Virus record (IMG/VR): IMGVR_UViG_3300036852_000120
Span: 1 to 31,836 of that record
Reading direction: 5' to 3' (one strand)
Length of the DNA: 31,836 nucleotides
Source of the DNA: a virus
The notes under the pieces are model-generated. The model was not told the DNA's origin, did no database searches, and saw only the letters and a program-made list of their open reading frames with translations. The position numbers were made by a program, and so were the translations under genes. Shown in pieces: positions 9,065 through 16,076 of this stretch. The first letter of the stretch is position 1. Every line of letters starts with the position of its first letter.

Positions 9065-9111
9065 TTCGGGGGCTTGTGCGCCTACAGACCGGCGCGGGTC
9101 AATCGAACAGG

Positions 9112-9555
9112 TCAGTCAGCGGCAAACCCCTCCAGGCGCACCAGCGTCGCGTAGTACTGCTTCTGCTGGTCGGGGGGCATCCAGTCGGGGACGTAGTTCG
9201 GGTCGTCTTCGGTCGAGGCTGCGTGGATGAGCGTGTTCGCTCCGGCAGAGTGATATCGATCAAGGACCCAATCGAGGAACCCATCCACGAACGCGTCCTT
9301 GTTCTCGGCCGCTTCGGCCGAGTCGAAGAGGCCGTGGACGACGATCACGTCGGCGGTAGGGAAGCGATGTCGAGTAGTGGGACCCACGAGGCTGATGGAC
9401 TCGCGGAGACGGTCCACGAAGGCGCAGGGAGGGTAGATGCTCCGCGGTCTTCCGGGATAGACCTGGAGCCCGATGTTCGTGGCGGAGGCGTAGTCGGTGA
9501 GCAGCTCGACCGAAGCCGCTCTCATGGCCGACTGGAAGGCGATGCGGGTCGTCAC
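9112..9555 (-). CDS. Tail terminator / tail completion protein
   Basis: A 147-residue protein between the neck protein and the tail tube, the expected position and size for the protein that caps the tail tube and joins it to the head. Visible features are an N-terminal helix (AFQSAMRAASVELLTDYASA), then VYPGRPRSIYPPCAFVDRL, then a mixed alpha/beta region. This order is usual for the lambda gpU/HK97 gp10-downstream type. The GTG start overlaps the previous stop (GTGA). Assigned mainly from order and size. Confidence 0.65.
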   Translation of the reverse strand: MTTRIAFQSAMRAASVELLTDYASATNIGLQVYPGRPRSIYPPCAFVDRLRESISLVGPTTRHRFPTADVIVVHGLFDSAEAAENKDAFVDGFLDWVLDRYHSAGANTLIHAASTEDDPNYVPDWMPPDQQKQYYATLVRLEGFAAD

Positions 9556-10001
9556 TGTCCGGCCCGCAGGACGGCGCTACGCCCACCACCGGATGAGTTC
9601 CACGCCTTGATGAGTTCCTGGGCCAAGGGGGTCCGTTCCAGAGCCTCACGCGCGACCCTGGCGCGGAACGGTCGAGCCGCGGTCCGCGGATGGCGAACCT
9701 TCTTGGCGAAGACGGTCTGGCTGCCGATGTTGAACTTCAGGGTCTTGGCCTGGCGCGGAACGATGGTGTGTTCCATCGTCCCGGCATCCACGAAGGCCGC
9801 GGTGTAGTGAGCGGCCACCGTGGCCTTGCGCTGCGAGGCGTTACGGACGCGGATCGACCGCTGGAGCCGTCCTGTCTTGACCGGGACGGCTCCTCTTGCC
9901 CGGCGCACCGTCTCGTCAGCCCATGACTTGCCGATGGGCTTGAAGACCTGACGGAAGGCCCGCAGGCGAGAGCGGAGTTCCTTAGCCCCCTGAAGGCTCA
10001 C
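9552..10001 (-). CDS. HK97 gp10-like neck / tail-joining protein
   Basis: A 149-residue protein with the typical features of the HK97 gp10 family: a basic N-terminal helical region, then VRRARGAVPVKTGRLQRSIR, where VPVKTGRLxxSI is the family signature, then a C-terminal RPFRARVAREAL segment. It takes part in head-tail joining. GTG 10001 is chosen because it gives an N-terminus close to family length; it overlaps the small upstream gene by 20 bases. Downstream it overlaps the tail terminator by 4 bases. Confidence 0.85.
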   Translation of the reverse strand: MSLQGAKELRSRLRAFRQVFKPIGKSWADETVRRARGAVPVKTGRLQRSIRVRNASQRKATVAAHYTAAFVDAGTMEHTIVPRQAKTLKFNIGSQTVFAKKVRHPRTAARPFRARVAREALERTPLAQELIKAWNSSGGGRSAVLRAGQ

Positions 10002-10086
10002 TCGTCTCCTCGGCCTTCTTCTCCTTGACCTTGGGCTTCTTGGCGTTCTCACGCTTGGCGATCGCGTCTTCGACCTTCTTGCTCAT
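9982..10086 (-). CDS. Small highly charged protein in the connector region
   Basis: A 34-residue Lys/Glu-rich peptide (starts MSKKVEDAIAKRENAKKPKV) opening at an ATGA overlap with the connector gene and closing at TAA 9984. Its length is below usual gene-calling limits. The tight coupling and lack of internal stops argue for real translation. There is no recognisable domain; it would be a single charged helix. Confidence 0.5.
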   Translation of the reverse strand: MSKKVEDAIAKRENAKKPKVKEKKAEETSEPSGG

Positions 10087-10367
10087 GCGAACCCGAACCT
10101 CCGTCGATGTCCCTTGAGGAGAGACTGGTATCGGCCATCTGTGTCCAGCGCGGTCCCATCGCCGCCGTTGACTTGCATGACGATCGCCGCGCGCATCGCT
10201 GCCTTGGCGAGCAGCTCGTCCGGATCCTCGTCTTCGTCCCAGGAGCCGACATCGCTCTTCACCCGAGCGATGCCGGCGTCCATGAGACCCTCGAGGTGCT
10301 GATCGAAGTCAGCTGAGGTGACGTCGAGAAGCTGCTTCAGCTCATCGACGTCGGGCCAGTCAGCCAT
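10083..10367 (-). CDS. Head-tail connector protein (gp6-like)
   Basis: A 94-residue, mostly helical acidic protein: ADWPDVDELKQLLDVTSADF, then a DAGIARVKSDVG-type helix, then LLAKAAMRAAIVMQVNGGDG. Size, helix pattern and position between capsid and neck genes match the HK97 gp6/DUF3199-like head completion proteins that extend the portal. Its ATG 10367 directly follows the stop of the upstream gene. Confidence 0.7.
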   Translation of the reverse strand: MADWPDVDELKQLLDVTSADFDQHLEGLMDAGIARVKSDVGSWDEDEDPDELLAKAAMRAAIVMQVNGGDGTALDTDGRYQSLLKGHRRRFGFA

Positions 10368-10727
10368 CTACCGCTGCATGAACAGGTAGACGGTGCCGGA
10401 CTTGGTGGCGCCGCCTCCTGCGATCTCGACGAGGACGCGCTCCATGACGATCGGCGAGGCGTACACATCGCCGCCGCCGCCCACGGCGTCTCCACCGGTG
10501 GAGTCCTGGACCTTCGCTCCGAGCTGCCAGCGGCTGTCCGCGGCAACCCCGTTCACCGACAGGAGGGCGGTGTTGGCCTGGAACGTGTCGGTCACGTCGA
10601 GGTCGGGGGTCGAGAGGTCCCCGATATCGAGGCCTACGGCGAGCAGGACACCTCTTGCGTGGACGGTCGTGGAGAACGTTCCGTCAGCGGCCGTGGTGAC
10701 GGGGATGGTCTTCTTCCAGAACGACAC
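10368..10727 (-). CDS. Head-associated protein, possibly decoration protein
   Basis: A 119-residue, strand-rich, Gly/Val/Thr-rich protein without catalytic motifs, encoded just after the capsid and a basic protein. It begins SFWKKTIPVTTAADGTFSTT and ends VEIAGGGATKSGTVYLFMQR. This position often encodes a capsid decoration or head-fibre protein, but the family is not recognised. The GTG start directly abuts the previous stop. Confidence 0.5.
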   Translation of the reverse strand: MSFWKKTIPVTTAADGTFSTTVHARGVLLAVGLDIGDLSTPDLDVTDTFQANTALLSVNGVAADSRWQLGAKVQDSTGGDAVGGGGDVYASPIVMERVLVEIAGGGATKSGTVYLFMQR

Positions 10728-10931
10728 TTAGGACTCCTTTTCCGCGGCCTTGGCCGCTGGTTTCGTTTCGGCCTTGGTCACGGTCTTCTTGGCCGTGGAC
10801 CTGACCTGGGGAGGACGGGGAGGAGAAGGGGCTCGCATGGCGGCACGGGCCTCCCTGCGAGCTTCCTCCTTCTCCTTGGCTGAGAGGCGCAGCGCCCGGA
10901 TGGCGGCGATGCGTTCCTGGATCGTGCTCAT
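10728..10931 (-). CDS. Small basic head-region protein with Lys/Ala-rich tail
   Basis: A 67-residue protein. The N-terminal half is a helix (STIQERIAAIRALRLSAKEK) that continues into an Arg/Ala-rich stretch. The C-terminal half is a disordered histone-H1-like tail with AKKTVTKAETKPAAKAAEKE. It directly follows the capsid stop. The helical part could be a scaffold or connector helix, and the tail could bind DNA or the capsid interior. Function unknown; the composition is clearly seen. Confidence 0.6.
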   Translation of the reverse strand: MSTIQERIAAIRALRLSAKEKEEARREARAAMRAPSPPRPPQVRSTAKKTVTKAETKPAAKAAEKES

Positions 10932-10933
10932 GG

Positions 10934-12799
10934 CTAGACGGTGAACGTGGTGAAGGCGGCGGGGTAGAGGGGAGCGAAGAAGTACATCGACACGAGAGCC
11001 ACGTCGCGCCCGGCCTTCGCCGGCACGTCGACCTGGAGCGTGTACGAGCCGTCCTCGGCCCACGCGAAGCCGCGGGAGGGACCGGCGATGACGTCCACGC
11101 CCGAGCCATTGAGGGCCGGGACGTGCACGACCGTGAGACCAGAGACGGACCCGGTCACCCCGCCACCAGCGGTGGCGTTCGCGGTGATCGAGCTGTAGAG
11201 GGGCTGGTTGGTCGTGGTGGCCTTGGCGTCGATGAACGCGGCGATGGCGTCCGAGTTCATCCACAGGGTCGTCGGGGGGGCGATGATCGCGTCGAAGGCG
11301 TTGGACCACGCCACGCCGAGGCTGAGGTTCTCGGGATCGAGCGCGGTATGCGCCCCGCCGTTGTCGTTGATGTCGGGATCGGCGAGAAGGGTGGCGATGG
11401 CCTCGATCTCGGCATTGGCGGCAAGCGACTCGGCGAGCAGTTCGAGGTATAGGCCCAGGAACTCCGGGCTTGACCGCTTCAGGAGCTGGAGGCTGATGTC
11501 TCCGGCCCCGCCGATGGTGATCATCGGGAAGGTCGCCACTTCGATCTCGGTGATCGAGCTGGCCAGCTCGTCCTTCTCCTCGGCCTGCACGCCCGTCTCG
11601 GGTCGGGTGACGAGCTTGGGCATCTTGAGATCCGTCCCAGATGCGGGGGTGGCCAACTGCCTCGTGCTCGCCAGGAACGGGCGGATACGCTGGATGACCC
11701 CGATCAGCTCGGAGCTGTAGGTCGGGGGGACCACGCCGATATTGTCGGTCGTGATGAGGTCGTCCAAGTCACGCAGCTGCGTATCGGAGAGGTGTTCGCC
11801 GGACTTCAGGCGAAGCACGGCAGAGAGCCAGTCGCCCATCTGGAGGACGGGCTTCTCCGGCTCCTTGGAGGGGATGACGATGTTGGTGCGCTCGCGCTCT
11901 TCGAGCTTCTTGGTCAGTTCGTCGACCTTCGCGTCGAAGCTCGTGGACATGGTCGCGATCTGCGCGGTGATGGGGCTGAAGTCCACCGAGGGCGGCGTGG
12001 CCGTCGCGGTTGACTCGCTTCCTTCGGGCACGATCAGTTCTCCTTCGTTCTTGTCTCGGACATAGGTGACCGAAGCCCTCTCGTAGTAGGGCTTGTAGGT
12101 GGTTGCGACGGCTTTCAGGCCGACACGGGTGAGTTCGGTGGTGCGCTGGTTGTCCCGATAGACGGTCACGCCCTTGCTGTCGTGCGGGTCGTACTCGATC
12201 GAGACGTGAGGGGTGACGCCATCGGAGGCGAGGGTCAGCGCCTCGTCTCCTCTCGGTGTCTTGGAGACACGGAAGGCCATGTACGCCCCATCGGATCGCT
12301 CTTCCAGGGAGATGCCCTTGCCTACGGGTGGGCCCTCATGACCCAGCCGCAGGACGACCTTCTTGGGATCGACATGGGCGAACGAGCCGCGCCTGAACGA
12401 CTCCAGCCCGATCGGGGTGTCAACGACCATGTCCCACGGGGCGATAAGGGCCCCGAGCTCGCGCTGGTCGATGGAGCGGACCTCGAGCTCGCCGAGGGGC
12501 ATCTCGGTGGTAACGACCTCGGCCAAGCCTCGTTCGCTGGCTGCCGGCTCGCCGATGTCCAGGGCCTTGGCAGCGGCCCCTACCTTGGAGCGGGCGCAGT
12601 CGCCGAACTCGGACTGGCTGAGTCTCGCCAGGGCGTTGCGGACGTGGTCCGCGTCGTACTCGCCAGCTGAGTTGCGGATGGGGAAGTGGCGCTTGGAACG
12701 AGGGGTTGTCCTGCCATCCTCGTCCTTCTCACCGTCCTCGACGCAGCCGAAGGCGGAATCGGGAAGATCGTTGATGTAGGCGGTGTCCCATTCGGCCAA
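10934..12799 (-). CDS. Prohead protease - major capsid protein fusion
   Basis: A single 621-residue frame. Numbered from TTG 12799, residues 1-85 (WDTAYINDLPDSAF, then HFPIRNSAGEYDADHVRNAL) are a small domain often attached to phage capsid proteases. Residues about 100-240 form an HK97-type (S21/U35) prohead protease with the probable catalytic His in LGHEG (H154) and Ser in PHVSIEYDP (S200). A coiled coil (about 277-304) resembles the delta scaffold. From about 315 to the end is an HK97-fold major capsid protein (TDNIGVVPPTYSSELIGVIQ, then MPKLVTRPET). TTG 12799 has GGAGGT eight bases upstream. GTG 12823 is an alternative start, but it has no Shine-Dalgarno sequence and lies inside a hairpin. 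In many phages these are separate genes. Confidence 0.85.
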   Translation of the reverse strand: MAEWDTAYINDLPDSAFGCVEDGEKDEDGRTTPRSKRHFPIRNSAGEYDADHVRNALARLSQSEFGDCARSKVGAAAKALDIGEPAASERGLAEVVTTEMPLGELEVRSIDQRELGALIAPWDMVVDTPIGLESFRRGSFAHVDPKKVVLRLGHEGPPVGKGISLEERSDGAYMAFRVSKTPRGDEALTLASDGVTPHVSIEYDPHDSKGVTVYRDNQRTTELTRVGLKAVATTYKPYYERASVTYVRDKNEGELIVPEGSESTATATPPSVDFSPITAQIATMSTSFDAKVDELTKKLEERERTNIVIPSKEPEKPVLQMGDWLSAVLRLKSGEHLSDTQLRDLDDLITTDNIGVVPPTYSSELIGVIQRIRPFLASTRQLATPASGTDLKMPKLVTRPETGVQAEEKDELASSITEIEVATFPMITIGGAGDISLQLLKRSSPEFLGLYLELLAESLAANAEIEAIATLLADPDINDNGGAHTALDPENLSLGVAWSNAFDAIIAPPTTLWMNSDAIAAFIDAKATTTNQPLYSSITANATAGGGVTGSVSGLTVVHVPALNGSGVDVIAGPSRGFAWAEDGSYTLQVDVPAKAGRDVALVSMYFFAPLYPAAFTTFTV

Positions 12800-12854
12800 A
12801 GCAAAAGACCTCCACTCCCGCACTTTTGGGACACGGTCCGTGCGGTGGGAGGTC
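12783..12854 (-). promoter_or_regulatory. Alternative hairpins over the capsid gene ribosome-binding site
   Basis: Two competing RNA structures can be drawn. Structure A has a 7-bp outer stem (12848-12854 with 12807-12813), a small internal loop, a 6-bp inner stem (12840-12845 with 12818-12823) and a 16-base loop. It buries the GGAGGT Shine-Dalgarno and the GTG at 12823. Structure B pairs 12827-12834 with 12783-12790 (8 bp, GTGTCCCA/TGGGACAC). Its upstream arm is the loop of A, and A's downstream arm lies in the loop of B, so nested folding of both is impossible. This suggests translational control of capsid synthesis. Confidence 0.5.
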
Positions 12855-12920
12855 CACGATGGCTTCGGGAGCAGAGGTACGGAGACCTACGGCCCGAGAC
12901 GTATTCGGTTGAGGGTGAGT

Positions 12921-14303
12921 CTACGCTACGGCGTCAAGACTCGGATAGACCTTCTGGCACCTCGGACACTTGCCGATATACGAGCCGGTCTGGGAAAGGA
13001 GCTTGTTGCAGGGCTGAAGTCTCCCGTGGAGGACGCGGCGGCCGTCGCAGCGGACTTCTTCACGGGATCGCTGCTGGATGGGGAGGCTCGCCGGGATCGC
13101 TTGGGGAAGTGAGAGTGGAACCGGGGCGTTCTCGACGTCTCCGGGTTCGAGCCCTTCCTTGGCCCTGATCTCCTCGATCGTGAGTATGCCCTTGTCGACC
13201 GCGATGCCGTAGACGTCGTAGCGGGTCTTCACGTCAGCCCGGAGGAGAGCGTCGGTGTTGAAGCGGGAAACCGTTGCCCTTGTCAGGAGGTCGGACATGG
13301 ACTGCTCGATCGGCTCCAGGTAGTCGGGCAACAGGCACGCCCGAACGAACTTGTCGAACTCCGAGGCGACGTTCTGGTAGGTGATCGAGGAGCCTTCCAC
13401 AGCCGCCTCCAAGAGCGAGCCGGGGATGCCGAACATCCTCGCCACGTCGGAGTTCTGGTGGTTGCGGGCTTCGAGCATCTGGGCGCCCTGCGGGTTCCCG
13501 TCGACTTCCGTGACCGAGTCGATGCCGGGGTCGATGACCCGGGGCATGTTGTTCGGGACGGAGACCCAGTCGGCCTTGAACGCGGCGGCCTCGTCGTTCG
13601 AGAGAGGTACGGCCGACTTGACCAGGGTCGATGCCCTCCCTCCAGCGGCGAAGTAGTTGGCCGCCCATTCTTGGGATTCAACAGCTACCGAGATGGCGGC
13701 TCCGCAGACCTGGAGGGGACCAACTCCTCTCAATGAACCGGGCTCGAGCATGAAGGGGATCTGGATCATGTCCGCATTGGGCATCAAGCGTCCCCTCCAG
13801 CGGATGATCGGGTAACGGAGGTCCTTGACGTTCTCCTCCACGGAGACCTCGGCCGGGTTGACCGGGATGAGGGAAAGAGCAACGTCGTCACTGTCCCTCG
13901 CCGCGACCCACCACCACGCCTCTCCTCGAGACGCCATGCAGTAGGCGGTCATGCGGAAGAACTCCCGGGACGTGGTGAAGGGGTTGGGGCGGACGATCAG
14001 CCGCGGTCGGTCGGTATCGGGCAGCTCTGCGCCTTGCCGGAACGCTCGCAGGGTCAGGGAACCCGTGACGTTGGCGATCAGCGTGACTGCCCGGAAGATG
14101 GCCGGGACGCCGAGGGCTTCCCGGTGTCCCGCCACCCTCCACGGTCTCGGAGTCAAGCCCTGGACGGCCATAAGCTGTTCGGTCAGGCCGGGATGATCGA
14201 CGAACGAGTCGATCGCCCGGACCTGGAGGACGGGCTGGAGCTCTCTCGCCGCAGGAGCGTTCTCCAGGGCGAGGAACTGCGCCACGCGGTCCCACAGGGC
14301 CAT
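12921..14303 (-). CDS. Portal protein (HK97 type) with C-terminal Com-like zinc ribbon
   Basis: A 460-residue portal, the dodecameric ring through which DNA enters the head. It has typical HK97-portal segments: VPAIFRAVTLIANVTGSLTL, then RPNPFTTSREFFRMTAYCMA, then ARMFGIPGSLL and FDKFVRACLLPDYLEPIEQS. ATG 14303 overlaps the terminase stop (TAATG). Residues about 412-460 add four cysteines (419, 432, 446, 449) in a CNKLL...KCPRC layout. This resembles Com, the small RNA-binding zinc protein of phage Mu. Such a tail is not part of the standard portal fold. It is followed by a 97-base leader and the capsid fusion. Confidence 0.9.
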   Translation of the reverse strand: MALWDRVAQFLALENAPAARELQPVLQVRAIDSFVDHPGLTEQLMAVQGLTPRPWRVAGHREALGVPAIFRAVTLIANVTGSLTLRAFRQGAELPDTDRPRLIVRPNPFTTSREFFRMTAYCMASRGEAWWWVAARDSDDVALSLIPVNPAEVSVEENVKDLRYPIIRWRGRLMPNADMIQIPFMLEPGSLRGVGPLQVCGAAISVAVESQEWAANYFAAGGRASTLVKSAVPLSNDEAAAFKADWVSVPNNMPRVIDPGIDSVTEVDGNPQGAQMLEARNHQNSDVARMFGIPGSLLEAAVEGSSITYQNVASEFDKFVRACLLPDYLEPIEQSMSDLLTRATVSRFNTDALLRADVKTRYDVYGIAVDKGILTIEEIRAKEGLEPGDVENAPVPLSLPQAIPASLPIQQRSREEVRCDGRRVLHGRLQPCNKLLSQTGSYIGKCPRCQKVYPSLDAVA

Positions 14304-15688
14304 TACAGGACCCTCGGCGCGGCGGGCTTGGGCCCGGAGGCTAACCAGACCGCACGAATAGCAGCAAGAGAAGCGGTGATCGGATGCTCGGGCGAAGCCT
14401 TGACGGCCATCCACGCGCCCGACTCGTGGGGCTTGCGGGCGGTCCAGGCCAGATCCGCAGTAACAGCGTCAGCGACGTCCCACCGCAAGCGGCCGGCGTC
14501 GATGAGGCGCACGAAGTTCTCGGAGGCGTTGGCGAACTCTCGCCCGTTGATGGCCTTGGCGTCCTTGAGGTGCTTTGCCAGTTCCTTGTCGGTCCAGTCG
14601 TCAAAACCCTTCTTGGACACGCCGAGCTTCAACCCGAGTTGGCTGAGGTCCTTCCCGAGCTTGTCCACGTCGATGGGATCTCCATGAACCTCTGCAACCA
14701 CCCGTAAGCCGATGGAGCCGTCCGTCTGCTGCCAGGCGATGACCCCGGAAGCCCGCTTGCCGGAGGGGTCCATGCTGATCCCGAGCATCGGGCGGAGGGC
14801 GTTCTCCAGGGTAGACTGACCCCTCGACCAGGCGACCTCCGAGACGAGGTGGGGTTGGGTGGAGATGACCCATCGACAGAGGTGCTCGGTCTCCCAAACG
14901 TCGGGCTTCGATGACTTGAGGGACTCCCAGAAGCCTTCAAGGGTCTCCATCTGGATCGTGATACCCAGAGCCGGATTGGCTTCCGCCCAGCCTTCGTGGT
15001 CATCCAGCGTCCGTTCGGGACTCGCCGACCATTCGAGGTAGGCGAGCTGCTCCGAGTCCATTCGCCTTCGGAGGTCGTTCAGGACGACCGAGTCCTCGTC
15101 TCCCGCATTGGAGAGGTAGACGATCTGCGGATTCCGCGATGCCGTCAGGGTTGGCTTGATGGCTGCGAGTAGGTCGAAGGACCGCTGCTCACGGACTTCA
15201 TCGAGAAGTACCCGATCAACCCCATGCCCTCTCACCCCCGGTCTCGGGGCGACCAGGGTGTACTTGCCGCCGTTGGTGAAGCGGATGAGCTCCTGCCCGT
15301 TGGCGAAGCGGATCTCGACGACTTCGTCAGAGCCGTTCAGGAGCCTTGCCAGCTCGAGGAACGTCTCTCTCGGAAGGGCCCGGTTCTGGGCGGTGTGGAG
15401 GATCCGCTCTCCTCTCCGAAGGCACATCAGGATCAGGGGCATCAGCAGCTTCGTCTTGCCGTTCTGCCTCGCCACAACGATGACGACCTCGCGGTAGCGC
15501 CACTTCTTCCGGTCGAGAGCGGTGAGGTAGCGCGCCGCGACCTTCTGCCAGGGCATGAGCTTGATGCCGAGTTCCTTGGCTGCAGCACGGTACTCGGTCA
15601 GCAGGGAGCGAACCGGGATCGGCGGAGCGATGCGCGGCGTCGCATTCCCGTTCTCCACGCTTCGCGGGAGAGCGTCAGCCAGCGCCAT
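14303..15688 (-). CDS. terL: Terminase large subunit
   Basis: A 461-residue packaging motor ATPase/nuclease. It shows the adenine-contact region MPWQKVAARYL (about 45-55), Walker A in VVARQNGKTK (71-80), Walker B in DRVLLDEV (158-165), a coupling motif around IVYLSNAG, and the first nuclease aspartate in LGISMDPSGKRASGVIAW. The order ATPase then RNase-H-like nuclease and the length fit HK97/phiC31-like terminases. It overlaps the HNH gene upstream by 14 bases and the portal downstream. No small terminase was recognised next to it. Confidence 0.95.
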   Translation of the reverse strand: MALADALPRSVENGNATPRIAPPIPVRSLLTEYRAAAKELGIKLMPWQKVAARYLTALDRKKWRYREVVIVVARQNGKTKLLMPLILMCLRRGERILHTAQNRALPRETFLELARLLNGSDEVVEIRFANGQELIRFTNGGKYTLVAPRPGVRGHGVDRVLLDEVREQRSFDLLAAIKPTLTASRNPQIVYLSNAGDEDSVVLNDLRRRMDSEQLAYLEWSASPERTLDDHEGWAEANPALGITIQMETLEGFWESLKSSKPDVWETEHLCRWVISTQPHLVSEVAWSRGQSTLENALRPMLGISMDPSGKRASGVIAWQQTDGSIGLRVVAEVHGDPIDVDKLGKDLSQLGLKLGVSKKGFDDWTDKELAKHLKDAKAINGREFANASENFVRLIDAGRLRWDVADAVTADLAWTARKPHESGAWMAVKASPEHPITASLAAIRAVWLASGPKPAAPRVL

Positions 15689-16049
15689 CGTTCGGCTCGT
15701 TCCGGCTGTAGTCGCCGACTAGCGCGGGGGGAAGCGATTGGAGAGAGAGATTGGCGAGCGGCGCTGTCTTGGGCCCCGTGCCCCTAAAAAACCGCCCTCT
15801 CTCGCTGCGCCAGCGCGGGTTGTTGCGTCCGTTGTTGCACACCCCGCAGGCCGCTACGAGGTTGCTCTCGTCCCACTTCGCTCCGCCCTGACCGACCGGA
15901 ACGACGTGATCCGCTTCGTTCGCCGTCTCCCGGCAACCGGGTCCCTGCCAGTGGCAGCGCCACAGGTCCCTCTTGAGGATGCGCAGCCTTGTTTCCTTCC
16001 ACCTCCGAGTGGCCCGGAAGTCGTGCTTGCGCTGTACTCCGCCTCTCAT
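15675..16049 (-). CDS. HNH endonuclease of the packaging module
   Basis: A 124-residue HNH nuclease: a basic N-terminus (RATRRWKETRLRILKRDLW), a zinc-binding CHWQGPGC paired with CGVC, the HNH core EADHVVPVGQGG with a downstream DESNLVAAC, and NNGRN. HNH proteins encoded next to the large terminase assist cos-type DNA cleavage and packaging in several HK97-like phages. It overlaps the terminase start by 14 bases, a sign of co-expression. ATG 16049 is the only good start near family length, although no strong Shine-Dalgarno is visible. Confidence 0.9.
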   Translation of the reverse strand: MRGGVQRKHDFRATRRWKETRLRILKRDLWRCHWQGPGCRETANEADHVVPVGQGGAKWDESNLVAACGVCNNGRNNPRWRSERGRFFRGTGPKTAPLANLSLQSLPPALVGDYSRNEPNDGAG

Positions 16050-16076
16050 ACCGAGCCACGCACGCGGTAGGTCACG

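Noticed and set aside
9065-9102. TTGACC box upstream of the tail tube gene as a promoter
   Set aside because: No acceptable -10 at 16-18 bases; the strong Shine-Dalgarno alone explains high expression.
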